From: Lysinibacillus contaminans
Lineage (GTDB): Bacteria; Bacillota; Bacilli; Bacillales_A; Planococcaceae
Length of the DNA stretch: 64,000 nucleotides
Assembly: GCF_001278945.1 (NCBI RefSeq)
Contig: NZ_LGRV01000003.1
Coordinates: forward strand, 620,001 to 684,000
Direction: 5' to 3'
Part shown: piece after piece, positions 8,221 to 16,826 of the stretch
How positions within the stretch are numbered: position 1 is the stretch's first letter
How the letters are laid out: each line of letters begins with the position of its first letter
Notes under the pieces: generated by a model
Told to the model about the DNA's origin: nothing
What the model saw: the letters and a program-made list of their open reading frames with translations, nothing else
The model's database searches: none
Position numbers and translations under genes: made by a program

Positions 8221-8304
8221 AACAAGGAGTTACAGTGTAATATGCCTTGGTAATGTTCCCCTAAAGACAGAAATGTTTTGTTCTTTTAGTGTACTCCATC
8301 AATT

Positions 8305-9495
8305 TTATGTTTCAATTGTGGTCACGGTATTACTGTTCTCAGCACGTAACTGTGTTTTAATATGCCCAATTAACATAACGATGAGAGCAGCAAAAACCAT
8401 TACACCTGCAAATAATAAGGCAGCTTTATAACTATCGAAATATGCTGCTAACTTGCCCGCGACAATCGGTCCAATAATTTGTCCAAGTGCATAAAATGTT
8501 GTTAAAACGGAAACGACTGCGTTACTTTGTGTGGGAAATAGCTGTCTTGCATAAGACGTAGTCAATGTTACAATCCCAACAAATGTCAAGCCGAATAAAA
8601 ACGACGACAGTAATACACTTGGTGCGGTTTGCGAAAAGACCGGTAGTAAAATCCCAATCACCTGCATGATATACGCAACCGTTAAAATATGTACCGGTGA
8701 ATATTTTGATAACAGTACGATCCATACCGGGGCAGAGGGTACTGCAGCGAGTCCGACTACAACCCAACTATAGGAAGAATAGGATGAAAGGGAAGGGATA
8801 TTATGTATAATATCGACTAAAAATGTCCCTGTAATGATATAACCAAGCCCTTCTAACCCGTAGGAAGCAATGAGCCATGGCATAAACCCTGCTGTCATTT
8901 TGCCATTAGATGCCTTAACTTTCTTGACACCATCCTGAATCGTTAAATTGCGCCACGTGACAAGTGTTACGCAGAAGAATGCAAGGGAAAGCAACCCAAG
9001 TCCAAGCCATGCACCTTTCCATGTGTAAGCTAATTCTAAATAAGGTACGAATAGTCCTGAAATAGCAATACCAAGACCAATTCCACTAAATAAATAGCCA
9101 GACCATTTCGTAAGTACTTCCTGTGCTAAATAATCCATAATGATACTCGAAGTTAACACGAAAATGAATCCACTTGTGATGCCAGCAATTAGTCGTAACA
9201 ACAGCCAAAGTGTGAATATTTCAGTTAAGCCCATCCAAATAACAGACGCAACATTTAATAATACATTCACGAGTAAAATCATTTTTTTGCGGCGGAATAA
9301 AAACCCAGCCCATAATGCTCCTATAAAATAGCCAACATAATTGCTTGACGCCAAGTAACCTGCTGTTTCAAGTGTGAATCCCGTGTCTCTTCGCATAAAC
9401 GGTAATATTGGTGTAAATGCAAAGCGACTTATACCCATTGCAAGAACTAGCAATAGGATTCCCCCTAGTAAAACCCCTGCATGTTTTCTATTCAT
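8305..9495 (-). CDS. MFS transporter, YbfB/YjiJ-like
   Basis: The 396-residue protein has about twelve hydrophobic segments with short loops, starting LLGGILLLVLAMGISRFAFT. The early Arg-Phe-Ala motif followed by PILPFMRRDTGFTLETAGYL is characteristic of the YbfB/YjiJ branch of the major facilitator superfamily, whose substrates are mostly unknown. The start is the ATG at 9495 behind AGAGGGGTTTTG. It is monocistronic and bracketed on both sides by copies of the same intergenic repeat, which could indicate past mobilisation, though composition is like the rest of the window. Confidence 0.8.
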   Translation of the reverse strand: MNRKHAGVLLGGILLLVLAMGISRFAFTPILPFMRRDTGFTLETAGYLASSNYVGYFIGALWAGFLFRRKKMILLVNVLLNVASVIWMGLTEIFTLWLLLRLIAGITSGFIFVLTSSIIMDYLAQEVLTKWSGYLFSGIGLGIAISGLFVPYLELAYTWKGAWLGLGLLSLAFFCVTLVTWRNLTIQDGVKKVKASNGKMTAGFMPWLIASYGLEGLGYIITGTFLVDIIHNIPSLSSYSSYSWVVVGLAAVPSAPVWIVLLSKYSPVHILTVAYIMQVIGILLPVFSQTAPSVLLSSFLFGLTFVGIVTLTTSYARQLFPTQSNAVVSVLTTFYALGQIIGPIVAGKLAAYFDSYKAALLFAGVMVFAALIVMLIGHIKTQLRAENSNTVTTIET

Positions 9496-9546
9496 AGCAA
9501 AACCCCTCTGTGAAAAAATATATATCTATTATGTTGGCTCAACACC

Positions 9547-9689
9547 AAAATCTGTACAGGACAGCACGTTCCACTACAGGCGGACGCTTTCCAGGAGGCG
9601 AGCCTTTAGCCGCTTCGTCGCTTGGCTCCTGCAGGGTCTCAAGTTGCTCGCTGATTCCCTAGGAGTCGCCGCCTTCCGTTCCATGTGCT
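9547..9689. repeat. Dispersed intergenic repeat, long copy (~143 bp)
   Basis: The copy runs from AAAATCTGTACAGGACAGCA through CACTACAGGCGGACGCTTTC to GCCGCCTTCCGTTCCATGTG. Its two ends are partly complementary and inner palindromes are present (GAGCCTTTAGCC, GCGACGAAGC reversed). The ends match the short copy at 994-1054, and the left part matches 8102-8220 and 61166-61215. The 350-bp gap 9496-9845 otherwise contains only the terminator at its end. Confidence 0.75.
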
Positions 9690-9797
9690 CACCTATAATG
9701 GGTTTATTTTCAGTAAAGTACATGTTTTGGTAATGACCTATTATTTTAGTATATAATAGTTTGACTAGAAAGAATATTGAGATCTTTCACGCGAGCA

Positions 9798-9848
9798 TAA
9801 AAAATAGCTCTTCTGAACGGAAATTCCGTTAGAAAAGCTGTTTTTTTA
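9798..9848. terminator. Bidirectional terminator
   Basis: AAAAATAGCTCTTCTGAACGGAA pairs imperfectly with TTCCGTTAGAAAAGCTGTTTTT. It ends the lipoprotein gene on the minus strand. Confidence 0.8.
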
Positions 9849-10340
9849 TTTTTGTAAATAGGTCTCATATAGATGGTAAAGGGCATCTTCCCCCGTCATC
9901 TGAAGGATAGTCTCCTCATCGAATACGAGTTTTACATCTGTGAAAGCGCTATTAATTTGGCCATCTTGAATACTACATGTCACCGTGATTTCTCCGGTTT
10001 CCGCTAATTGTTTTTTATAGACGTCATCCCATTGTTGATCGGAGAATAGTGGGTCAATCCATGTCCCCTTAATATGAATCTTTCCTTCGTGTGCGTCATA
10101 TTCCCAACGTGTATCACGTAATATAGTTTTAAATAAATCATTTATCGTGAAAGTTTCATCGTTGTAAGAAATTGTAATTTCCCTTACAGAGTGGACATCT
10201 TGGCCTAGCGCACTTGCTGCTGAATTTGCTGTTGCATTTATGCCAGATGCAGCATCCTTAATTTCTGAGAGTCTATCTCCGCAGCCCGTCAAAAGAACAC
10301 TAAGGCAAATGATAAAAACTATATTTTTAATCAATTTCAC
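9846..10340 (-). CDS. Hypothetical lipoprotein, 164 aa
   Basis: A clear lipoprotein signal peptide ends in the lipobox LLTGC (Cys about residue 21), so the mature protein should be lipid-anchored on the outside of the membrane. The rest is a small soluble domain, acidic and strand-rich, with no family I recognise; it contains a helix SEIKDAASGINATANSAAS just after the anchor. It is monocistronic. The ATG is preceded by GGAGGGTACTTGTGAA. Function is unknown. Confidence 0.75.
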   Translation of the reverse strand: MKLIKNIVFIICLSVLLTGCGDRLSEIKDAASGINATANSAASALGQDVHSVREITISYNDETFTINDLFKTILRDTRWEYDAHEGKIHIKGTWIDPLFSDQQWDDVYKKQLAETGEITVTCSIQDGQINSAFTDVKLVFDEETILQMTGEDALYHLYETYLQK

Positions 10341-10575
10341 AAGTACCCTCCTATTTTACAAGTTGTTACCTTTATCTTAACGAAAAAAAATTTGGAAAAA
10401 AGGGCATGTAGGTAGAAGATTGTGACATTTTAGCAACGACTAAGCTGATAAGTAGAAGAGTTACATAACTTACTGGATTCAGGGAAAGAGTTGCTTCAGA
10501 TTAAGTGCAATAGGTGTATTTACTTTTTTTCAACTTTTAGGTGTGACTTTTTAAATAATTTCCCTTATTAAGGAG

Positions 10576-10713
10576 GTGGCCTATATAAAAATTAATGATG
10601 AGTTACTTAATAGATTAGGTGTGTATTTCGTATATCATAATGTATATGAAAATTATGGAATTACGTTCGAGGTTTTTGTGGAACGCTGGTTACGGGGGAT
10701 AGTAGAAATCTGA
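10576..10713 (+). CDS. Possible small protein, about 42-45 aa
   Basis: A frame reading KINDELLNRLGVYFVYHN, then a tail ending ERWLRGIVEI, is protein-like and follows a perfect AAGGAGGTGG ribosome site. Start choice is odd: a GTG at 10576 lies inside the ribosome site, while the codon at ideal spacing (10585) is ATA. It is followed immediately by a bidirectional terminator. Small proteins of this kind (FEVFVERWL-like end) are common but uncharacterised in Bacilli. It is the only candidate gene in the 426-bp gap. Confidence 0.45.
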   Translation: MAYIKINDELLNRLGVYFVYHNVYENYGITFEVFVERWLRGIVEI

Positions 10714-10725
10714 AATAGTAAATAG

Positions 10726-10767
10726 AAAATGAGTCGTGTCAACAAGATGTTGAACACGACTCATTTT
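10726..10767. terminator. Bidirectional terminator
   Basis: A 14-bp stem AAAATGAGTCGTGT/ACACGACTCATTTT serves the small plus-strand frame and the nucleotidase-ispG transcripts. Confidence 0.85.
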
Positions 10768-11339
10768 CATTTAAAATAGTTTGTAATATATTGATTCGCT
10801 TCTTGCCAGTTATAGACACGTACAACGTTGTCAGGCACGGCAAGGCGATTATAAGGTGTATCGAATAAAACGACAGGTATCTTTAATTCTTCAGCGAGCA
10901 TTACGGCATTATCATGTTTGTCCTCGAAGAATGCTTGGACGCCATGTTTTTTAGCAACAGCTAGTTTGTCATGGCTACCAATTAGCTCGATATGATCGTA
11001 AGGAATTTCTTGCGATTTGAACCAATTTACTGTGATATCTGATACGTTTTCACCGCGAGCAGAAATATAATACAGCTCGTAGTTATTTCGCCAAGTATTT
11101 AAAATGTACTTAGCATCTTTTGCTGCTTCTGATACTTCATACATAAACGGTTCGTTTTCCTTAAACCATGTTTGAAAAGCTGCGCGATCCACCGGATGAG
11201 GGAACGCGGATAAAAAATCATATTCACAGACATCATCAAGTGTGATGTTGACATTATACTGTTTGTTAATATGCGGAATGAGTGTGCCTGGACACGTTAC
11301 TGTTCCGTCAATATCAATACCAAAACGAGGCTTTGTCAT
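10767..11339 (-). CDS. yqfW: HAD-superfamily 5'(3')-deoxyribonucleotidase-like protein (YqfW/NT5C family)
   Basis: The 190-residue protein starts with the HAD nucleophile motif FGIDIDGTVT and has the later EDKHDNAVMLAEEL acidic motif of the NT5C/YqfW nucleotidase family (Pfam NT5C). Members dephosphorylate nucleoside monophosphates or act as general phosphatases; the substrate here is not known. It lies 12 bp downstream of ispG on the same strand, the arrangement seen in B. subtilis where yqfW neighbours yqfY (ispG), so it is probably cotranscribed. Confidence 0.82.
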   Translation of the reverse strand: MTKPRFGIDIDGTVTCPGTLIPHINKQYNVNITLDDVCEYDFLSAFPHPVDRAAFQTWFKENEPFMYEVSEAAKDAKYILNTWRNNYELYYISARGENVSDITVNWFKSQEIPYDHIELIGSHDKLAVAKKHGVQAFFEDKHDNAVMLAEELKIPVVLFDTPYNRLAVPDNVVRVYNWQEANQYITNYFK

Positions 11340-11351
11340 GCTTGCACCACC

Positions 11352-12467
11352 TTAGACTTTTGTGTTTGCTGCTTCTTCTGCTTCACGTTTTTCTAACATT
11401 TCTGCAGCTAATTTATCGATTTCTTTTTTCAATTCTTCTACCATTGTTGCTTCAGGTACTTTGCGGACTGTTTTGCCTTTCATGAATAACAGACCTTCAC
11501 CTCGTGCACCAGCGATCCCGATATCAGCTTCACGTGCTTCACCAGGACCATTCACTGCGCAACCAAGAACCGCTACTTTTAAAGGTACACTTAGTTTAGA
11601 AATGTATTCTTCTACTTCATTTGCAATAGAGATTAGATCTATTTCAATACGACCGCAAGTCGGGCAAGAGATAAGTGTTGCCATATTAGATGCTAGGCCG
11701 AATGATTTCAATAATTCTCGTGCTACTTTAATTTCTTCTACAGGGTCAGCCGATAAAGAAATACGTAAAGTATTCCCAATGCCTTTCGATAAAATTGCAC
11801 CAAGACCAGCAGCTGATTTCACAGTACCCGCGAATAGTGTGCCTGATTCTGTAATCCCTAAGTGAAGAGGGTAGTCAAATGCTTTAGATGCCTTTTCATA
11901 TGCCTCAATCGCAAGGTTTACATCAGAAGCTTTCATCGACACAATAATATCGTGGAAGTCTAAGTCTTCAAGAATTTTAATATGGTGTAGCGCAGACTCT
12001 ACCATACCATCAGCAGTAGGATATCCGTATTTTTCTAGAATGTGACGCTCTAAAGAACCAGCGTTTACCCCAATACGAATTGGAATACCTTTTGCTTTTG
12101 CTGCGTTTACAACCGCTTCTACTTTTTCTTTACGCCCAATATTACCTGGGTTAATACGTACTTTATCAATACCATTTTCAATCGCTTTTAACGCTAATTT
12201 ATAGTCAAAATGAATATCAGCTACTAATGGAATATGAATTTGTTTTTTTATGTCGGCGATTGCATCGGCCGCGCGTTCATCTGGCACCGCTACACGAACA
12301 AGCTGACAGCCCGCTTCCTCTAAACGTAGAATTTCGGCTACTGTTGCCTCGACATCATGTGTTTTAGTAGTACACATACTTTGAATGAATAATTCATTAC
12401 TACCACCAATTGTTAAATTACCGACACGTACTGGACGTGTTTTTGTACGGTGACAAATTTCACTCAT
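11352..12467 (-). CDS. ispG: 4-hydroxy-3-methylbut-2-en-1-yl diphosphate synthase (GcpE)
   Basis: The 371-residue iron-sulfur enzyme converts MEcPP to HMBPP in the MEP isoprenoid pathway. The N-terminal TIM barrel carries [13 protein letters not shown] and DIHFDYKLA; the C-terminal [4Fe-4S] ligands appear as SCPTCGR and [11 protein letters not shown]. Length is typical for the short bacterial type. Start ATG follows GGAGAGAAAGTTA. It heads a probable two-gene unit with yqfW. Cells using this pathway need a flavodoxin or ferredoxin donor, not encoded here. The precursor product feeds farnesyl used by ctaB. Confidence 0.95.
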   Translation of the reverse strand: MSEICHRTKTRPVRVGNLTIGGSNELFIQSMCTTKTHDVEATVAEILRLEEAGCQLVRVAVPDERAADAIADIKKQIHIPLVADIHFDYKLALKAIENGIDKVRINPGNIGRKEKVEAVVNAAKAKGIPIRIGVNAGSLERHILEKYGYPTADGMVESALHHIKILEDLDFHDIIVSMKASDVNLAIEAYEKASKAFDYPLHLGITESGTLFAGTVKSAAGLGAILSKGIGNTLRISLSADPVEEIKVARELLKSFGLASNMATLISCPTCGRIEIDLISIANEVEEYISKLSVPLKVAVLGCAVNGPGEAREADIGIAGARGEGLLFMKGKTVRKVPEATMVEELKKEIDKLAAEMLEKREAEEAANTKV

Positions 12468-12563
12468 TAACTTTCTCTCCTTTTCGGGCCGCTACTTTTG
12501 GCCGTCACTGACATTTATTTTAGCAGTGTAGGAAAATAAGAACAAGGAAGAAACGTTAACTTT

Positions 12564-12905
12564 TCATTTTCCGCATAAGTTTTCGAGTTCATATGAGAGT
12601 GGAAGTTTAATATTTTCACCAGGGACAAGTTCCTGTAATTGTAAATGTGGATTTAATTGGTAAAAGAGCTGTAAGCGTTCTGGGAAGGTCATGGGTACTT
12701 TTGCGGGTTGAATGGCAAATAGACTGTGAATGGTGTCACCTTGAATTACTTGTACACTGATGTAGATAGGTTCACGTTGATCTTCACAAAGCTCTTCCGT
12801 TTCTTTTGGATAAAAGGATGCTAGTGGCAATGTGCCTTCAGTTAAATCTATTTTCACTATGAATGCAACAAGCACAATAATTGCCGTTAATAGTAATGCA
12901 CGCAA
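12564..12905 (-). CDS. yqfZ: YqfZ-like LysM-type membrane-anchored protein
   Basis: The 113-residue protein has one N-terminal membrane segment (ALLLTAIIVLVAFIV) and an outside domain whose second half resembles LysM: VQVIQGDTIHSLF, then LNPHLQ and LVPGENIKLPL. LysM domains bind peptidoglycan; this copy is degenerate. The position next to ispG corresponds to yqfZ in B. subtilis. The start is a TTG at 12905 with GGAGG seven bases upstream, and that ribosome site is part of a hairpin with a U-run that looks like a terminator (see findings). Confidence 0.7.
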   Translation of the reverse strand: MRALLLTAIIVLVAFIVKIDLTEGTLPLASFYPKETEELCEDQREPIYISVQVIQGDTIHSLFAIQPAKVPMTFPERLQLFYQLNPHLQLQELVPGENIKLPLSYELENLCGK

Positions 12906-12946
12906 AAAACCCCCTCCTTTCCTACACTATATTGAGAAAAGGGGGG
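12903..12946 (-). terminator. Terminator-like hairpin overlapping the yqfZ ribosome site
   Basis: On the minus strand CCCCCTTTTC pairs with GGAAAGGAGGGGG and is followed at once by TTTTTTG, where the last TTG is the yqfZ start. The same arm that makes the stem supplies the GGAGG ribosome site, so the element could both end the yqgB transcript and hide the yqfZ start. Confidence 0.6.
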
Positions 12947-12957
12947 AATCATGCACG

Positions 12958-13467
12958 TTATTTTGTTATTGGTTGAATTGGGTACTTTGTAAAGGAAATT
13001 ATTAATAGAGTTAGTGTTAATAATAATGAGAAAACAGAAGTCACTGTTTCACTAATTGGTAGATAAGCAGCTAGTAAACTTATCAATGTTGTCCATGTAA
13101 TCGCAAAGGTTGTCGTGCGCCATACATTACGGTATTCTCCCCGGCGTTTCATGACCTTCAAAAAGAATAAACCAGCAAATGCATAGAGAGCAATTTGAGC
13201 AAAAATAAGCATAGTCGTGAAGATAAAAAGCATTAGAAATGTTGCAGGATATAACAACCATTTAATTTCTTCTATGTATGCTGTTAAGCCACTAATGTCA
13301 AAATTATCAACGTTTACCCCAGCAGTAAATCTTCCGAATGAAAAGACTGTGACAAGTAAAATTAATAAAAATGTATATTGAATGACTTTACCAATTGGTA
13401 ATAACCGATAGGCTGCTAGTTTTTTTGGATGAATCAGGCTATCGATAAATAGTTGTGAGTGTTTCAT
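12958..13467 (-). CDS. yqgB: DUF1189 membrane protein (YqgB-like)
   Basis: This 169-residue integral membrane protein starts with the signature SLIHPKKLAAYRLLPIGKVI of DUF1189, followed by four to five hydrophobic segments. No enzymatic motif is seen. The ATG at 13467 sits after GGAGGAGATATTTTTC; a Met six codons upstream overlaps that ribosome site and is rejected. Position between yqfZ and yqgC-sodA fits yqgB of B. subtilis. Function is unknown. Confidence 0.75.
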   Translation of the reverse strand: MKHSQLFIDSLIHPKKLAAYRLLPIGKVIQYTFLLILLVTVFSFGRFTAGVNVDNFDISGLTAYIEEIKWLLYPATFLMLFIFTTMLIFAQIALYAFAGLFFLKVMKRRGEYRNVWRTTTFAITWTTLISLLAAYLPISETVTSVFSLLLTLTLLIISFTKYPIQPITK

Positions 13468-13662
13468 GAAAAATATCTCCTCCATTCGCTATTCTAACAT
13501 GTTGAAGCGTTACAATAAAAGAAACGTGCATGTAGTGGGATAAGGTTGTGGCAAATTGTTAACATTTTGTAAAGATGTTGAATGATTTCTTTACTTTTTA
13601 TAGTTTATCTATTAATCATTAGGGTTAGACAAGTAGAGATATGGGAATTGGAGCGGACACAA

Positions 13663-15294
13663 TTGACGATAGATTGGCAGAGTATGCTATTTCAGTTTTT
13701 AGGTGGATTAGGTGTATTTTTATTTTCCATTAAATTAATGGGCGAAGGTTTACAGAAATCTGCAGATGATAGATTACGAGAGTGGTTGAACCGTTTTACG
13801 ACAAATCCGCTAATAGGTGTGTTAGTCGGGATAGTGGTAACGGTTTGTATTCAGTCGAGCTCGGCAACGACCGTTATTACAGTCGGACTTGTTAGTGCGG
13901 GCTTTTTAACGTTACGGCAAGCAATAGGTGTCATTATGGGGGCTAATATTGGAACAACCGTGACGGCATTTATAATTGGTATTAATCTTGGTATGTATTT
14001 TTATCCATTATTGGCGATTGGTGCAGCACTCATCTTTTTCTTCAAAAAAGCAAGTTATCATCATGTCGGGCAGATTGTCTTTGGTTTTGGGGGCTTATTT
14101 TTAGGGCTTGAACTAATGGGAGGAAGCATGCAGGTCCTTCATAATTTAACTACTTTTGCTGAGCTAACCGTACATATTAGTGACCAGCCTATTTTGGGCG
14201 TTATAGTGGGAACGGTTTTTACATTAATCGTGCAAAGTTCGACAGCAACGGTTGGCGTATTGCAAGGCTTATTTGCTGAGCAATTGATTGGGCTAGATGG
14301 AGCTCTACCAGTATTATTTGGTGAAAATATCGGTACAACCATAACAGCTGTATTAGCTTCGGTAGGTGCCTCAATTTACGCAAAAAGAGCAGCCGCGGCA
14401 CATGTTTTATTTAATGTCATTGGCTCGATTATTTTTATTATTTTCTTAACGCCATTTTTGCACTATATTGAATGGATCAGTAAAATGTTTCACTTGGAAC
14501 CACGCATGCAAATCGCTGTGGCCCATGGTTCATTTAATATATTCAACACAATGCTTCAACTACCATTTATAGCGGTATTAGCGACAATCGTAACAAAAAT
14601 TATGCCAGGGACAGGTGGCGATATTGACTTTACAGCAAAGCATTTGGATCCTTCGTTTATCGACTCTTCTCCGTCCATTGCACTGGGGCAGGCGAAAGAG
14701 GAAGTTCTTCGAATGGGCGACCATGCACTAAGAGGTTTAGAGGAAACGTTCCACTATATGAAAACAGGTGATGAAGAACATATTCCTACTGTTTTACAGC
14801 TTGAAGCGGTGTTAAATAATCTAGATAAAGAAATAACGAACTATTTAGTCATGGTATCCAAGCAATCGTTATCGCGTGCTGATTCTGTGCGCCATCATAT
14901 GCTGTTAACAAATGTACGTGATATTGAGCGTATTGGTGACCATTTTGAAAATATTTTGGAATTACTGCAATATAAAGAGCATCATCAGGTGATCCTAAGT
15001 AAATCAGCAAGACAGGATCTGATTGGCATGTTTAGTTTGGCAATTGAAGCGGTGCGTAAAAGCATGGAGGCGCTAGATACAGCTAGTCTGAGTCTTGCGC
15101 AGGAAGTAACGGAACTAGAAAGCTTGATTGACGACATGGAAGATAAGTTGCGTCAAAAGCATATTGCGCGCTTAAATACCAACGAATGTAATGGAACTGC
15201 TGGGATTGTTTTTACGGATATAGTCAGTAATTTAGAGCGTATTGGCGATCATGCGGTGAATATTGCGGATTCTATTTTAGGTATTCGACATTGA
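13663..15294 (+). CDS. Na+/phosphate cotransporter, NptA/YjbB family with C-terminal PhoU domain
   Basis: The roughly 543-residue protein has two homologous Na/Pi-cotransporter domains, each with the diagnostic glutamine-serine motif (QSSSATTV near residue 65 and QSSTATVG near 195), about nine membrane segments, and a C-terminal cytosolic PhoU-like helical pair (from about 360; DIERIGDHFENILELL and NLERIGDHAVNIADS). It imports or exports phosphate coupled to Na+. A longer frame starts at 13582, but TTG at 13663 has GGAG nine bases upstream and gives the family N-terminus LTIDWQSMLFQFLGGLG. It complements the pst system 8 kb away. Confidence 0.88.
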   Translation: MTIDWQSMLFQFLGGLGVFLFSIKLMGEGLQKSADDRLREWLNRFTTNPLIGVLVGIVVTVCIQSSSATTVITVGLVSAGFLTLRQAIGVIMGANIGTTVTAFIIGINLGMYFYPLLAIGAALIFFFKKASYHHVGQIVFGFGGLFLGLELMGGSMQVLHNLTTFAELTVHISDQPILGVIVGTVFTLIVQSSTATVGVLQGLFAEQLIGLDGALPVLFGENIGTTITAVLASVGASIYAKRAAAAHVLFNVIGSIIFIIFLTPFLHYIEWISKMFHLEPRMQIAVAHGSFNIFNTMLQLPFIAVLATIVTKIMPGTGGDIDFTAKHLDPSFIDSSPSIALGQAKEEVLRMGDHALRGLEETFHYMKTGDEEHIPTVLQLEAVLNNLDKEITNYLVMVSKQSLSRADSVRHHMLLTNVRDIERIGDHFENILELLQYKEHHQVILSKSARQDLIGMFSLAIEAVRKSMEALDTASLSLAQEVTELESLIDDMEDKLRQKHIARLNTNECNGTAGIVFTDIVSNLERIGDHAVNIADSILGIRH

Positions 15295-15359
15295 TGATTT
15301 GAAACTTTTTTTGTCGTAGCACGTATAGTAGGCAATGTGTGTCAGAAGGAGAATAAGAT

Positions 15360-15839
15360 ATGGAAATAGTTGGATGGATATTAGTGATTGCCTGTTTCAT
15401 CGTGTCATTTGTCGGGTTAGTATATCCTATTATACCGGGCGTGATATTTTTAATTGGAGGATTTTTATTATACGGGGCGTTTTTCTCGTTTGCGGAGCTT
15501 AGCTGGTGGTTCTGGATCATTGAAATATTATTTGTTGTGTTATTGTTTGGCGCAGATACTGTTGCGAATGCATTTGGCATTAAAAAGTTTGGTGGCTCGA
15601 ATGCCGGCATGTGGGGTAGTACAATTGGTTTGTTAATTGGTCCATTTGTAATTCCTTTTGCTGGGATATTAATCGGTCCATTTTTAGGCGCTGTCATCGC
15701 GGAACTTGTTGTAGAACGTCGCGCAGTAGGAGAAGCTGTAAAAAGTGGCGTAGGCTCACTTGTTGGTTTTTTAACATCTACTGTGGCGAAAGCGGTTATT
15801 CAAGTAGCTATGATTGTTGTGTTTTTTATCGCAATTTAA
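15360..15839 (+). CDS. yqgC: DUF456 membrane protein (YqgC-like)
   Basis: The 159-residue protein is almost entirely hydrophobic with glycine-rich segments (IPGVIFLIGGFLLYG, GLLIGPFVIPFAGILIGPFL), as in the DUF456 family of small membrane proteins. The ATG follows AGAAGGAGAATAAG. It lies upstream of sodA, the same order as yqgC-sodA in B. subtilis, but with 256 bp of non-coding sequence between them. Function is unknown. Confidence 0.8.
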   Translation: MEIVGWILVIACFIVSFVGLVYPIIPGVIFLIGGFLLYGAFFSFAELSWWFWIIEILFVVLLFGADTVANAFGIKKFGGSNAGMWGSTIGLLIGPFVIPFAGILIGPFLGAVIAELVVERRAVGEAVKSGVGSLVGFLTSTVAKAVIQVAMIVVFFIAI

Positions 15840-16095
15840 CTTTACTAAGCAGAAAAGTTTACTATCTAATAAGGATTTATAGATTTCATAGGGATCATCA
15901 TCAAAATTCCGGTGAGTCATAATTGTTTTAATAGGTTTAGATAATTTGAATCATGGGAAGTAAGTATTCTGATTGGTTTTTCAGTCAAAAGGCTGAAATC
16001 TATGATTTGAGGTAATTTTCATTGAATGGTTTGACCAATTTTGATAATCTAAGGATGTACTAATTATTTCTTTAATTATAGGGAGGAACACAAAC

Positions 16096-16701
16096 ATGGC
16101 TTTCGAATTACCACAATTAACTTACGCTTATGACGCATTAGAACCACATATTGATGCAAAAACAATGGAGATTCACCACACTAAACACCACAATACTTAT
16201 GTTGCAGGCTTAAACGCAGCGGTAGAAGGTACTGAATTTGCAGGGAAAGATCTTAACGAATTAATCGCTAACATCGATGCACTTCCAGCTGACAAACAAA
16301 CACCAGTACGTAACCACGGTGGCGGTCACTCAAACCACTCATTATTCTGGGAAGTAATCGCTCCAGGCGGTTCTAATACACCAGTTGGCGAAGTAGCAAA
16401 AGCAATCGATGCTAAATTCGGTTCTTTTGATGCTTTCAAAGAAGAATTTGCTAAAGCTGCAACAACTCGTTTCGGCTCAGGCTGGGCTTGGTTAATCGTT
16501 GATGGCGACTCAGTTGCTGTAACTTCAACTCCAAACCAAGACTCTCCAATTATGGAAGGTAAAACGCCAATCCTTGGCTTAGACGTTTGGGAACATGCTT
16601 ACTACCTAAACTACCAAAACCGTCGTCCAGACTACATTGGTGCTTTCTGGAACGTAGTAAACTGGGATGTAGTAGAAGCTAAATTCCAAGCTGCTAAATA
16701 A
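16096..16701 (+). CDS. sodA: Manganese/iron superoxide dismutase
   Basis: The 201-residue enzyme disproportionates superoxide. Metal ligands are visible in [10 protein letters not shown] (His), NHSLFWE (His) and [10 protein letters not shown] (Asp and His). The segment [11 protein letters not shown] and the [15 protein letters not shown] block are typical of Mn-type enzymes. Start ATG follows GGGAGGAACACAAAC. It is monocistronic with a strong terminator. Codon choice is heavily optimised compared with neighbours, consistent with high expression. Confidence 0.96.
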   Translation: MAFELPQLTYAYDALEPHIDAKTMEIHHTKHHNTYVAGLNAAVEGTEFAGKDLNELIANIDALPADKQTPVRNHGGGHSNHSLFWEVIAPGGSNTPVGEVAKAIDAKFGSFDAFKEEFAKAATTRFGSGWAWLIVDGDSVAVTSTPNQDSPIMEGKTPILGLDVWEHAYYLNYQNRRPDYIGAFWNVVNWDVVEAKFQAAK

Positions 16702-16757
16702 TCAATTTATAAAGAAAAATAGGTTGTTTCTGCAGAGTAGAATATAGAGGTAAAATT

Positions 16758-16795
16758 AAAAAGGGTGTCTCGATAATTTTCGAGACACCCTTTTT
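16758..16795. terminator. Bidirectional terminator after sodA
   Basis: A 15-bp perfect stem AAAAAGGGTGTCTCG/CGAGACACCCTTTTT lies between convergent genes. Confidence 0.92.
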
Positions 16796-16826
16796 GTATG
16801 GAAACGAAATTGCTGTAGTTAATCTA

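Noticed and set aside
8120-8431. Plus-strand 103-codon frame starting GLISVPAVRFPGEGVSDES
   Set aside because: Its first half is the intergenic repeat and its second half is antisense to the MFS gene; FPGEGVS-type peptides are a signature of this repeat, not of a protein.
9374-9733. Plus-strand 119-codon frame
   Set aside because: Antisense to the MFS gene start and runs through the repeat copy.
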